A stretch of DNA of 45,890 nucleotides from Anaerolineae bacterium (GCA_003154115.1 PMCF01000420.1:1-45890); one strand, 5' to 3'; positions 9,464-19,128 are shown, counted from the first letter of the stretch. A program made the numbers and translations. The notes: generated from the sequence alone by a model not told the origin.

Positions 9464-9489
9464 GCCTCGCGGTGGATTCGCCGCGAGGC
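9464..9489 (+). terminator. Stem-loop, probable terminator
   Basis: gcctcgcgg / ccgcgaggc perfect 9-bp stem, 8-nt loop, 30 bp after stop codon; weak T-tract. Confidence 0.6.
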
Positions 9490-9691
9490 TTCCCTGTACG
9501 GTGCGGATTAACGCACTTGAGTGACTGCATCGTACTTCGTATCGAGCCGCTTGCCCGGCCACGCTTGTGCTGCGCGAAGCGGGGCACATCCAGCGCCACC
9601 AGACGCCGGATGTGTCCACGCGCAGCGGAGCAGGAGCGTACCCCAAAGGTCACCAACACTTTTGCGTTATACTCCTGAAAGTTGACACCAC

Positions 9692-10621
9692 GTGGAATTC
9701 GACATGGATAAACCCCTGCCAGAGATCATCATTTACACTGATGGTGCTTGTGATCCCAATCCCGGCCCCGGCGGATGGGCGGCGATACTGCGCTTTGACG
9801 CGCCTGCGGCGGCGCACGAAAAAGTGCTGACCGGCGCAGACCCGCGCACCACCAACAATCGCATGGAATTGCAGGCCGTCATCGCCGCATTGAACGCGTT
9901 GAAGAAGCCGTGCCGCGTCACGCTGCACACCGATTCGCAGTATGTGCACAGAGGGGTCACCGAATATCTGGCGCGCTGGAAAGCCAAAGGCTGGCAAACG
10001 GCCGATAAAAAAGCGGTGGCCAATCAAGATTTGTGGCAGGCGTTGGATGAAGCGTTGCAGCGGCATCAGATCGACTGGGTGTGGGTGAAAGGTCATGCCG
10101 GCGATCCACTCAACGAGCGCGTCGATCAACTGGCGGTAAGCCTGATCCCTCGATCGGCTTTGCCGCTCGACGACGCGCAGGCGGCGCACGTTTTTACGGG
10201 CGTGTCATGTTTGGGGCAGACGGGCCCGGGTGGTTGGGCTGCGATCATTCGTGCTGGGGAAACGACGCACGAAGCGAGCGGCCGCGAGGACCACACCTCA
10301 GCGAATCGGCTGCATTTGCTCGCCGCGCAAAAAGGCTTGGAGGCAGCACCGCCGCGATCGATCATTCATGTGTACACGCCTTCCGACTATGTCGCGCAGG
10401 GGGCCACGCACTGGGTGAAGAATTGGATCGCGCAAGGGTGGCGCACCAAAGATGGACAACCGGTGAAACATCGCGAGGTGTGGCAGGCCATTGTAACGGC
10501 GTCGCGCGGCCGTGAGGTGAAATGGCACAGCCTCAAAGAAGAAACGCGCCCGGCAGAATCGCAACGGGCTGAAAGATTGGCCCGTTTGGCAATTCAGCCA
10601 TTGCCGGGGCGCGTGGCTTGA
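9692..10621 (+). CDS. rnhA: Ribonuclease HI with a second, degenerate RNase H-like domain
   Basis: [52 protein letters not shown]; second copy [13 protein letters not shown]...[11 protein letters not shown]...[29 protein letters not shown]. Confidence 0.9.
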   Translation: MEFDMDKPLPEIIIYTDGACDPNPGPGGWAAILRFDAPAAAHEKVLTGADPRTTNNRMELQAVIAALNALKKPCRVTLHTDSQYVHRGVTEYLARWKAKGWQTADKKAVANQDLWQALDEALQRHQIDWVWVKGHAGDPLNERVDQLAVSLIPRSALPLDDAQAAHVFTGVSCLGQTGPGGWAAIIRAGETTHEASGREDHTSANRLHLLAAQKGLEAAPPRSIIHVYTPSDYVAQGATHWVKNWIAQGWRTKDGQPVKHREVWQAIVTASRGREVKWHSLKEETRPAESQRAERLARLAIQPLPGRVA

Positions 10622-11013
10622 TCGGCGGTTGCCGTGATGGCCGCGCGCAGCTGTTTCGCTAAATCGCGCAGCTGCAAAATACTAATCGGCTTGATTAAAA
10701 CCAGATCACTTGGCTGACGCAGTGCCGTGGCTAGCGTCGCATCGGCCGTGGTGATGATCACCCGTGTCTGCGCCAGACTTTCTGTTCGGCGAATTGCCCC
10801 CAGGATTTTATCTCCTGAAACGTGCGGCAAATGCAAATCCAGCATGATCAACGCCGGCTGGCACATCTGGATCTTGGCCAACGCTTCCGCTCCATCGTGA
10901 ATCACCTGTGTGTTGAACCCCGCTTGACGCAGGGCCTCGGCAAACATGATCGATAGCTTGTCGTCGTCGTCGATGATGAGCGCCAGCGGTTCGCCGTGTG
11001 TTTCAGCGGTCAT
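10594..11013 (-). CDS. Single-domain response regulator (receiver only)
   Basis: [33 protein letters not shown] upstream of ATG 11013. Confidence 0.85.
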   Translation of the reverse strand: MTAETHGEPLALIIDDDDKLSIMFAEALRQAGFNTQVIHDGAEALAKIQMCQPALIMLDLHLPHVSGDKILGAIRRTESLAQTRVIITTADATLATALRQPSDLVLIKPISILQLRDLAKQLRAAITATADQATRPGNG

Positions 11014-11285
11014 GTGCGTTTCTCCTGCGGGTTGCGTCACGCTGACTTTGCGGTGCAGGTGGCGCCTGGTCTTGGTGCGAAGCGCTTATCCAACTGTAAT
11101 TCAACTGTAACTGAAGCAGCGCAGTTCGCGCCAGACAAACCTTCAATATGGTTGTATTATAGCGCAAGCGGGGCGATCATTCTTACTGGACACTGGCGAG
11201 CATGATAGAATGGACTACGGGATGAAGCGAGTTTCAAGGTCTTACAGTTTTCTGTGTGGTGCTTGATCCCTGAACAGGAGTGTGT

Positions 11286-13214
11286 ATGAGCCAATCCACC
11301 AATGATGTCTTGCGTCGAGCGCAAGCCTGCCTTCGTGCCGGCCAGCCCCAGTTGGCCCGGCCGATGCTCGCCGAATACGTGAGGCAATTTCCTGCCTCGG
11401 AAGAAGGCTGGCTGTTGTTAAGTCAGGCCGTGATGGAGCAGAAGCAGAAGATCGATTGTCTGCAGCGCGTTTTGCGAATCAATCCAGCCAACGCCGAGGC
11501 TCAGACTCGCTTGAGACGTTTGTTAGCGCCGCCCGATGAGCCGCCGCCGACCATGCCGCCTCCTCCGCGCATCCAACCGCTCAAGCCGAGTGCGCCGGCG
11601 GTGGCCGCTGCCACGACACCACGCGAGCCGCAGGCGGAATCACCTCAACCCGATCGGCCTGTGCCGCCCGGCGCGCCCAGCGCTCAACCCGAAGTCGATG
11701 CACTGCGTGTCGCGGCGCAACGCACGCTGGCGGCGCCTAAGTCCAAAGCGCGCTTGACCAAGTCGCAGCGCATCATCATCGGCGTAACGGCCTTGGTGAT
11801 CGTCGCTTCGATCGGCCTCGCTTTCGTGCTGGTCCTTACGTCATTGAATCGGACCCCAGGCGCGCCCGCGCCTGCCGCCGTAGCGGCTTTGCCAACGGCG
11901 ACGCCGGTCTTCACTGCTACGCCGCCGCCCTCGCCAACTGAGAGAACGCTGCCTCCGACGTGGACGCCTACGGCGCTGCCCGCGGCGACACCTACGCGCA
12001 CGGCCACGCCTTATCCGACGTTGAATCCCACCACCGGCGCGCAAATGGATAAGATCGAACAGCAAGTGGCCGACTTGCGCGGCTTGTCGAGCGACACGGC
12101 GGTACCGCGTCGCTTGATCGGCAAGATGGATGTGGAAAGCATGTTGAGGCAAATGCTGATCGAGGAAGGCTATTTGCAGACGCTGCCCGATCTGGCGCGC
12201 AGCCTCAGCGCGTTGGGCTTGATCAAGCCGACGTATGATTTGACCAAGTATGCCATGAATGGACTGGCCGATAACATCGGCGGGTTCTACATTCCGTGGC
12301 TGAAGCAGCTCTTTGTAATCGGCACAAGTTTCCATGGGTTGGAACGCTTTGTGTTCTCGCACGAATACGATCATGCCCTGACCGATCAGCATTTCAACAT
12401 CGATCAATTGGGAGTGTATCCTGATTGTCTCAGCAACAATCAACGCTGCGCAGCGATTAAGGCTCTGGTGGAAGGGGATGCCACCTTGTTGATGCAGGAA
12501 TGGCTCCAGCAGTATGCCGGTCCACTGGATTACCAAGACATCGTCCGCTATCAGCCGCCGAGCCAGACGCTGCCCGAAGATTATCCGCCGCCCTACGTCA
12601 GCCGCGATCTGGCCTTTCCTTATACTGCTGGCCTGGAGTTTGTGCAGTATCTTCACCAGCGTGGCAATTGGGCCACGGTCAATAAGGCTTACACGAACCT
12701 GCCTGCCAGCACCGAACAGATCTTGCATCCTGAAAAATATCTTGCGGATGAGCAGCCGATCGAAGTCGCCGCTCCACCGTTGACGGATACGCTGGGCTCA
12801 GGTTGGCGTCTGATCGACGACAACGTGCTGGGGGAATGGACCACCTACCTGGTCTTGCGGGCGGGCGCCGATATGGCCGCGCAGCTCGACGAGAAGACGT
12901 CACTGGCCGCCTCGCGCGGTTGGGGGGGCGATCATTATCAAGTCTACTACAACGACCCAATCAGTCAGACCGTGCTGGCCGCCGAATGGGTCTGGGACAC
13001 GCCGCGTGATGCCACCGAATTCAAGCAGGCGCTGTTGAAGTATCTCGACGAACGCTATCGCGGCGCGAAACTCGATCGGGCGAGCGGCAATTGCTGGGAA
13101 GCCAATCACCAAACTAGCTGTCTCTTTGTGAAGGATAAGCGCACCCTGTGGTTGCTCGCACCGGATAGTGCGACGCTGGAAGCGGTGCTGGCGGCTTATC
13201 CGGATTTTCAGTAG
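11286..13214 (+). CDS. TPR-containing membrane protein with extracytoplasmic HExxH metallopeptidase-like domain
   Basis: TPR-like N-terminus, TM IIIGVTALVIVASIGLAFVLVL, Pro/Thr-rich linker, FVFSHEYDHALTDQHF and LVEGDATLLMQEW. Confidence 0.75.
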   Translation: MSQSTNDVLRRAQACLRAGQPQLARPMLAEYVRQFPASEEGWLLLSQAVMEQKQKIDCLQRVLRINPANAEAQTRLRRLLAPPDEPPPTMPPPPRIQPLKPSAPAVAAATTPREPQAESPQPDRPVPPGAPSAQPEVDALRVAAQRTLAAPKSKARLTKSQRIIIGVTALVIVASIGLAFVLVLTSLNRTPGAPAPAAVAALPTATPVFTATPPPSPTERTLPPTWTPTALPAATPTRTATPYPTLNPTTGAQMDKIEQQVADLRGLSSDTAVPRRLIGKMDVESMLRQMLIEEGYLQTLPDLARSLSALGLIKPTYDLTKYAMNGLADNIGGFYIPWLKQLFVIGTSFHGLERFVFSHEYDHALTDQHFNIDQLGVYPDCLSNNQRCAAIKALVEGDATLLMQEWLQQYAGPLDYQDIVRYQPPSQTLPEDYPPPYVSRDLAFPYTAGLEFVQYLHQRGNWATVNKAYTNLPASTEQILHPEKYLADEQPIEVAAPPLTDTLGSGWRLIDDNVLGEWTTYLVLRAGADMAAQLDEKTSLAASRGWGGDHYQVYYNDPISQTVLAAEWVWDTPRDATEFKQALLKYLDERYRGAKLDRASGNCWEANHQTSCLFVKDKRTLWLLAPDSATLEAVLAAYPDFQ

Positions 13215-13270
13215 GGCACGCTGCGCGTCCATATCAGCCGCGCTGCGACGACTTAACATCCTATGATAAA

Positions 13271-13309
13271 ACACTCCGTGCCATTACTGGTGCGGAGTGT
13301 TTTTCTTTT
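13271..13309 (+). terminator. Rho-independent terminator
   Basis: acactccg...cggagtgt followed by ttttctttt. Confidence 0.85.
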
Positions 13310-13381
13310 ATCCGGTTTTTCCAGCAGGTGCGCGCGCACGACGAGGCCGGGGCGGTGGAATAAAGAGTTTGGTCGTAGCCG

Positions 13382-14209
13382 ATGAATGATCAATCTGTGG
13401 CGCGCGACTGGCAATTGAATATCGATGCCGACCTGGTGCTGCGCGGGCAGGGCGCTGATCCGGCGATGCTTCTCACGCGACATCCAACTCCGCGCGGCCC
13501 ACGCTGGGCGGCCAATGATCACTTTCTGGCGGAACTCTTCGATCTGCGTATGCTGCTGGCGATGCAGCGTGAAGACCTCCGCCCGTTTGTCGAACACACG
13601 ACGACGCCTGATCTGGTCAATGGATCATTCCTCGCACCGCTGGAAATGACGCACGAAGTTTGGCTCGTCAGAAATCCCGATCGGCTAGCTGCGCCTCAAC
13701 GGCCCGCGTTGTTTTTCAAGTCTATCGGCTGGCGCGCGGTGGGTCAGCAGCACCCCATTCGCATTCGTGCCGACAGCGCCCGCCACGTGCCTGAGCCGTG
13801 TGTGACGCTGATCGTCAATCAGCGTCAAGAGGTCGTTGGCTACACACTTGGTAACGATGTGACGGCCTGCGACCTTGGCGATCTACCACAAGCCAAGATT
13901 TACGATGGCGCCTGCGCGTTAGGCCCGGCGCTTCAGTTGATGGATGATGACATACTGCCGGTACTGTCCATCACGCTTGAGGTTGTGCGTGAAACCCGAT
14001 CGGTCTTGCGCGGCGAAGCGGTGCTGAGTGTTGATCAGCCGCAGGTGGCCGATTGGATCGCGTGGCTCTATCGGGAGATGAGTTTTCCGCATGGCGCATT
14101 TTTGATGCTCGGCGTGCCGCTCGCGTTTCCCGCTGATTTCACCTTGCACCACGGCGATCGCGTGACCATTGCCAGCGGTGTGTTGGTGTTGGAAAACACT
14201 GTCGCTTAA
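13382..14209 (+). CDS. Fumarylacetoacetate hydrolase (FAH) family protein
   Basis: VVGYTLGNDVTACDLGDLPQAKIYDGACALGPAL, GVPLAFPADFTLHHGDRVTI. Confidence 0.75.
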   Translation: MNDQSVARDWQLNIDADLVLRGQGADPAMLLTRHPTPRGPRWAANDHFLAELFDLRMLLAMQREDLRPFVEHTTTPDLVNGSFLAPLEMTHEVWLVRNPDRLAAPQRPALFFKSIGWRAVGQQHPIRIRADSARHVPEPCVTLIVNQRQEVVGYTLGNDVTACDLGDLPQAKIYDGACALGPALQLMDDDILPVLSITLEVVRETRSVLRGEAVLSVDQPQVADWIAWLYREMSFPHGAFLMLGVPLAFPADFTLHHGDRVTIASGVLVLENTVA

Positions 14210-14340
14210 CCATGACCAGATCCTGCGAAGTCGCTCCGCCGTCGGTGGGGCGCCGCGCCGCTATCACGACGGGACAGACCACCTGTCCTGATTTCACACA
14301 GCGCTACCTCGCCGCGTCGTATTTCTAAATCCATTCGGTT

Positions 14341-14399
14341 ACGGGAGCATTCCCCCACAAGATGGGGACTTCGTGCACCGCAGGTGTCTGTTCTCCCGT
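14341..14399 (+). ncRNA. Candidate structured RNA, three-way-junction fold (unassigned class)
   Basis: P1 acgggag/ctcccgt; P2 tcccc/gggga; P3 gcacc/ggtgt nested within P1. Confidence 0.35.
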
Positions 14400-14406
14400 T
14401 GTTGCC

Positions 14407-14435
14407 TTGACAGCCCTTGCCTGAGCGTGTACAAT
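14407..14435 (+). promoter_or_regulatory. Sigma70-type promoter TTGACA-17-TACAAT
   Basis: ttgaca 14407-14412, tacaat 14430-14435, 17-nt spacer. Confidence 0.8.
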
Positions 14436-14444
14436 CTTGGCGTA

Positions 14445-14469
14445 CTAATTGAAAACAATTTTCAATTAG
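14445..14469. promoter_or_regulatory. Fur/Zur-type operator, perfect 25-bp palindrome
   Basis: ctaattgaaaa-caa-ttttcaattag directly downstream of the -10 and upstream of the Fur-family ATG. Confidence 0.8.
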
Positions 14470-14479
14470 AGAAAGTCCC

Positions 14480-14911
14480 ATGAACCTCAATTTAGATACG
14501 CTCAACACTCAACTCAGCCAGCAGGGCTACAAACTGACCCGCCAACGCAAGGCGGTGGTGGAAGTGGTCACACACGCTCATACGCGCTTGAGCGCGGCCG
14601 ACGTCTTCACGCAGGCCCAACGCGTGTGCCCCGACCTCGGCCTGACGACGGTGTATCGCACGCTGGAAATTCTGGAGCAGATGGGTGTCATTCGGCGTGT
14701 GCATCTGGAGGACGGCTGCGAAGGATTTGCTCCGGCGGCGGCAGAACATGGACATCACCTGATTTGCAGTCGCTGTCAGGAAACGATCGAGTTTGAAGAT
14801 TGCAATCTGGCTGCGCTGTTGAAGCGCGTCGCCGAGCAGACGGGCTTCACCATTCAACAGCACTGGTTAGAACTGGTGGGGCTGTGCCCGAAGTGTCAAA
14901 AGAAGAAGTAA
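14480..14911 (+). CDS. zur: Fur-family transcriptional regulator, probably Zur by context
   Basis: GYKLTRQRKAVVEVV, GLTTVYRTLEILEQMGVI, HGHHLICSRCQ, GLCPKCQ; adjacent to znuABC-like genes. Confidence 0.85.
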   Translation: MNLNLDTLNTQLSQQGYKLTRQRKAVVEVVTHAHTRLSAADVFTQAQRVCPDLGLTTVYRTLEILEQMGVIRRVHLEDGCEGFAPAAAEHGHHLICSRCQETIEFEDCNLAALLKRVAEQTGFTIQQHWLELVGLCPKCQKKK

Positions 14912-15056
14912 CGTTCAACGAGAAGAGCGAACCGGTGGTCAGACCGATTCGCTCAATGCAAAAGCCAGCGATCAAGCCGCGCTTTGCGAGGGTCATTGTA
15001 GCATGCCCGCCGACCCCGATCAAGGCGCGAGCATTCTAAGAAAGGGGAAAACGACA

Positions 15057-15998
15057 ATGATCCGAAGAATAGTTGTGATCCTGTTGATAACCGCCGCCCT
15101 ATCCGCCTGTGCTACTCCGGCGGGTCCTGCACTGATTCAGGCCCCGCCGTCGAGCGCAGCAGCATCGTCCACGAAGACGATTGTCGTGACGTATTCCGTC
15201 CTTGGATCGATCGTGAAGGATTTAGTTGGAGATAAGGCTAACGTCGTTGTTTCCATGCCGAACGGACAAGACCCGCACGAATGGGAACCTTCAGCCAAAG
15301 ACATCGAAGTCATCATGAAGGCCGACTTGATCGTGCAGAATGGTCTGGGCCTGGAAGGCGGGATGGAAAAGACGCTGCAACAAGCGCATGACGCCGGCGT
15401 CAGATTCTTCACCGCGTCTGAGCACATTACAGTTCGCAAAGTCGGCGAGGGCGAAGGCCTGCCCAGCGGCGATCCCGATCAGGCGGTGGGCGCGGAAGAC
15501 CCGCATTTGTGGATGGACCCGGTTGATATGAAGGCGGTCGTTGAAGCGTTGGCCGCTCAGATTAAAACCGATCTCGGGATCGATCTATCCGATCGGGCTA
15601 AAGACCTGGAGGGCCGACTCGATGCCCTGAATCAGGAAGTTTCTGATAAAGTCAAGAGCCTGGCCGACGCCAATCGCAAGCTCGTCACGGGCCATGAATC
15701 GATGGGGTATTTTGCGCAGCGATTCGGTTTCAAGTTGGTCGGCGCGATCATTCCGAGTATCACCACCCAGGCCGAGGTCTCGGCATCTGATCTCGCGGCG
15801 CTGAAGAAGTTGATTCAGGACAACCAAGTGAAGGCCATCTTTACGGAATTGGGCACGCCACCGGCCGTCGCCGAAGCGATTGGTCAAGAGACCGGCGTAA
15901 AGGTGGTTGAATTGACAACCCACAGCCTGCCGGCGGATGGCTCGTACTTCACCTTTCTGCGGAACATTGCTCAAGTCATTGTCGATGGATTGAAATAG
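15057..15998 (+). CDS. znuA: Metal (Zn/Mn) ABC transporter substrate-binding lipoprotein
   Basis: LSACATP lipobox; GQDPHEWEPSAKD, DPHLWMDPVDM, GHESMGYFAQRFGF, IFTELGTPP. Confidence 0.88.
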   Translation: MIRRIVVILLITAALSACATPAGPALIQAPPSSAAASSTKTIVVTYSVLGSIVKDLVGDKANVVVSMPNGQDPHEWEPSAKDIEVIMKADLIVQNGLGLEGGMEKTLQQAHDAGVRFFTASEHITVRKVGEGEGLPSGDPDQAVGAEDPHLWMDPVDMKAVVEALAAQIKTDLGIDLSDRAKDLEGRLDALNQEVSDKVKSLADANRKLVTGHESMGYFAQRFGFKLVGAIIPSITTQAEVSASDLAALKKLIQDNQVKAIFTELGTPPAVAEAIGQETGVKVVELTTHSLPADGSYFTFLRNIAQVIVDGLK

Positions 15999-16081
15999 GA
16001 TCAAGCGGATATGGGTGGGGCAGACGGAGTCGATCACTGCGGTACGCTGCCCTACCAGTTTGTTTTGAGATCGAGGTTGAG

Positions 16082-16930
16082 ATGGATGCGTTAATTATGC
16101 CGTTTACGTCCAATGAGTTTATGCTGCGAGCCCTCCTCGCCGGTGGGCTGGTGTCGATCGCGTGCGCGATTGTCGGTACGTTTGTCGTCCTGCGGGGGTT
16201 GGCCTTCATCGGCGACGCGTTGGCGCATGGCGTCCTGCCCGGCATTGCTGTGTCGATCTTGCTGGGCATTCCCGGCATTGTGGGCGCTACGGCCGGAGCC
16301 GTGGTGATGATTGGCGGCATCAGCCTGATCACGCACCGCTCGCGCCTGTCGTCCGACACGGCAATTGGCCTGTTGTTTGTGGGGATGCTGGCCTTGGGCG
16401 TCGTCATCGTCTCACGCTCGACCTCCTTCAACGGCGATCTCGTGCGCGTGCTGTTCGGTGAAATCCTGGGCATCAATGTGCAAGCGATCTCGATCCAGCT
16501 GGTTGCCACTATCGCGGTTGCGATCACGACCACCGTCTGCGCCCGGCCTTTTCTGCTGTTGTGTTTCAGCCCGGAACAAGCCCAGGTGGCCGGCTTCTCG
16601 GCGCGGCGATATCACAACATCATGCTCGCGCTGATTGCCATTACGATCATCGTGTCGTTTCAGACGGTCGGCACCTTACTGGTCTTCGGGATGCTGCTGG
16701 CGCCAGCGGGTGCGGGCGCGCTGATTGCCCGCCGCATCGAGTCGATGATGGCCTGGGCCGCGATCTTCGGTCTGAGTTCAGTCTACATTGGGCTGCTCGC
16801 CAGTTATCATTTCAATCTGGCCGCGGGTTCGACGATCGTGTTGACGGCTACCCTGATCTTCTTCGCCGTCTTCTTCGTACAGAATGCGCGTAGCCGACGT
16901 GCACGCCAGGTGGAGCTGCCGTCCGCATGA
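16082..16930 (+). CDS. znuB: Metal ABC transporter permease
   Basis: ABC-3 family: LAGGLVSIACAIVGTFVVLRGLAFIGDALAHGVLPGIA. Confidence 0.9.
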   Translation: MDALIMPFTSNEFMLRALLAGGLVSIACAIVGTFVVLRGLAFIGDALAHGVLPGIAVSILLGIPGIVGATAGAVVMIGGISLITHRSRLSSDTAIGLLFVGMLALGVVIVSRSTSFNGDLVRVLFGEILGINVQAISIQLVATIAVAITTTVCARPFLLLCFSPEQAQVAGFSARRYHNIMLALIAITIIVSFQTVGTLLVFGMLLAPAGAGALIARRIESMMAWAAIFGLSSVYIGLLASYHFNLAAGSTIVLTATLIFFAVFFVQNARSRRARQVELPSA

Positions 16931-17736
16931 GCAACCCTCACGCTGACCCATTGCGGCTGCGTGCCAATCATCTCGATATTGGCTATGATCACAACTCGAT
17001 CGTGGCGGACATCAACGTGGAGTTAGGCGCCGGTCAATCGCTCGCCTTGGTGGGCATCAATGGCTCAGGCAAGTCCACCCTGCTCAAAACGATCGTCGGC
17101 CTCCAGCCGCCCCTGGCGGGTGAGATCGACGTGCTCGGCACGCGACCGGGAAATGCGCCTAAACGCATCGCTTATCTCAGCCAATTCCATGCGTCCGGTT
17201 TTGTGCTGCCTTTGCGTGCGGTGGACGTCGTACGCATGGGGCGTTTCCCGGTGCGCGGCTTGCTAGGTCGCATGACGCACGAAGATGACGAGCTGGTGCT
17301 GACGGCCATGCAGACGATGGGGGTGAGACAACTGGCCGATGTGCCGCTCCGCTCACTGTCGGGGGGCCAGCAGCAGCGGGTTTATCTGGCCCAGGTGCTG
17401 GCGCGCCAGGCCGAACTACTGGTGCTGGATGAGCCGACCGCGGGCCTGGATGCCGGCGGCCGCGAAATCTACGCTCAGGCGATGCGCGCTGAAATCGCGC
17501 GCGGTGCGACGATCATCACCGCCACGCATGATATTCAAGAAGCGGCACGGTGTGATTGCGTGATGCTACTGGCGCAACGGGTAATCGCGTGCGGTGTACC
17601 CCAAGCGATACTGACACCGGAAATGTTGCTCGAAACGTTTGGCATTGTCCTGACCCTGCGCGATCAACATTTGAGTCTGGCCGTTGTCGAGCGGGAACAT
17701 GGACACGAACCGGCCGAGCACCCTCAGCGCGACTGA
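16927..17736 (+). CDS. znuC: Metal ABC transporter ATP-binding protein
   Basis: GINGSGKSTLL, LSGGQQQRVYLAQ, LLVLDEPTAGLD; ATGA overlap with permease. Confidence 0.92.
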   Translation: MSNPHADPLRLRANHLDIGYDHNSIVADINVELGAGQSLALVGINGSGKSTLLKTIVGLQPPLAGEIDVLGTRPGNAPKRIAYLSQFHASGFVLPLRAVDVVRMGRFPVRGLLGRMTHEDDELVLTAMQTMGVRQLADVPLRSLSGGQQQRVYLAQVLARQAELLVLDEPTAGLDAGGREIYAQAMRAEIARGATIITATHDIQEAARCDCVMLLAQRVIACGVPQAILTPEMLLETFGIVLTLRDQHLSLAVVEREHGHEPAEHPQRD

Positions 17737-17973
17737 TCTCATTGCAACGCGCGCCTAACCCGCTATCCAGTGGAGAATCGATGAGATGATTAGGGTGGCA
17801 GGCCGTGGAGAAAGGCGAGAGCCTGATCGACCGCGGCGATTTTGACGACCTGGATGTGCGGCATTCGATGAACGCTGTCAGGGGTATCACGTCCAGCGGA
17901 GTCGAAGTGGCGAAGTATCATGCGGCACTGTTGCAGCGATACTCAAGTCACACGGGACGAATCCAAAATTGAT

Positions 17974-18852
17974 ATGAAAACTGGTAGTCGAATATTACGG
18001 TTCATGCGGGCGATTTCGGTCACGCTGGGAATCGCGGTGCTCTTAGCAGCTTGTGCGGGCATGCCTACGGCGACGCCCACCCAGCCTTTCGTCAGTATCA
18101 TCTCGCCGATCGCAACCGCGACCGCGCCTGTCCGCAGCCTCACGCCTCAACCCATCCCGGTCTACACCTTCACGGTGGTCAATTCTTATCCTCATGATCG
18201 AGCGGCTTTCACGGAAGGACTGGTGATGGATGGCGGGGTCTTATATGAAGGCACCGGCTTGAATGGTCAGTCATCGCTGCGGCGGGTCGATCTGGCGAGC
18301 GGCAAAGTGTTGCAGAATCTGGCGCTGGCCCCCGCGTATTTTGGTGAAGGCGTGACCGTGTGGGGCGATCACATTATCCAGCTGACGTGGAAATCACACA
18401 TCGGGTTTGTTTACGACAAGGCCAGTTTCAAGCTACTCAAGACTTTCAACTATCTGGCCGAGGGTTGGGGTCTCACTCATGATGACATCCGGCTGATCAT
18501 GAGTGACGGTACGCCCACCTTGCATTTCTTAGATCCGAATACCTTCCAGGAAACAGGGCGGATCACCGTCACCGCTGAGGGCCTACCGGTGGTCAACCTC
18601 AACGAGCTTGAATATGTTCGTGGTGAAATCTGGGCGAATGTCTGGCAGACCGATCGTATCGCACGCATTGATCCGGAGACCGGACGGGTGATCGGCTGGA
18701 TTGATCTCGCTGGACTGCTCAATCCTGCCGATCGCCAGCCTTCGGTCGACGTGTTGAACGGCATCGCGTATGAGGCCGAACACGATCGGCTGTTTGTGAC
18801 TGGCAAACTCTGGCCCAAACTCTTCGAGATCAGGCTCATTCCCAAGTCCTAA
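17974..18852 (+). CDS. Glutaminyl-peptide cyclotransferase-like beta-propeller lipoprotein
   Basis: LLAACAG lipobox; YPHDRAAFTEGLVMDGGVLYEGTGLNGQSSLRRVDL, LNELEYVRGEIWANVWQTDRIARIDPETG. Confidence 0.85.
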   Translation: MKTGSRILRFMRAISVTLGIAVLLAACAGMPTATPTQPFVSIISPIATATAPVRSLTPQPIPVYTFTVVNSYPHDRAAFTEGLVMDGGVLYEGTGLNGQSSLRRVDLASGKVLQNLALAPAYFGEGVTVWGDHIIQLTWKSHIGFVYDKASFKLLKTFNYLAEGWGLTHDDIRLIMSDGTPTLHFLDPNTFQETGRITVTAEGLPVVNLNELEYVRGEIWANVWQTDRIARIDPETGRVIGWIDLAGLLNPADRQPSVDVLNGIAYEAEHDRLFVTGKLWPKLFEIRLIPKS

Positions 18853-18942
18853 TGCGTGCCGCGTAATAGGCCGCGAGTCGGCGTAGCACGGACTCGTTCA
18901 CCCTGACTGTTTTCTAACCTCAATCGTCGCCCGGGGATGCTA

Positions 18943-19072
18943 TAATCATTTGGGTGTGGCTAAACTCAGTTGATCGCCAATGTAAGGGCAGGGCCTTGCG
19001 CCTGTCCAAATGCGGGCGACCGCGAGGGTCGCCCCTACGGCTCAACCAGATTTAGCCACACCCTAATCATTT
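18943..19072. mobile_element. MITE-like element with 13-bp perfect TIRs and 9-bp direct repeats
   Basis: TAATCATTT (18943-18951) gggtgtggctaaa (18952-18964) ... tttagccacaccc (19051-19063) TAATCATTT (19064-19072). Confidence 0.85.
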
Positions 19073-19128
19073 AGCGCTTCTAGCCAAAGCGGTGTTTACT
19101 TCATCCAGTTTTAGCAGCAAATACTCAA

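Noticed and set aside
9500-9690. Possible tRNA or small RNA between the terminator and rnhA
   Set aside because: A hairpin (cacatcc/ggatgtg) is present but no tRNA cloverleaf or T-loop motif was found.
11841-12728. 295-aa minus-strand ORF
   Set aside because: Antisense to the TPR/HExxH gene; low-complexity Arg/Gln-rich.
17787-17960. Short in-frame stretch VEKGESLIDRGDFDDLDVRHSMNAVRGITSSGVEVAKYHAALLQRYSSH
   Set aside because: No start codon with a convincing RBS and no recognisable family; could be a gene remnant but unsupported.
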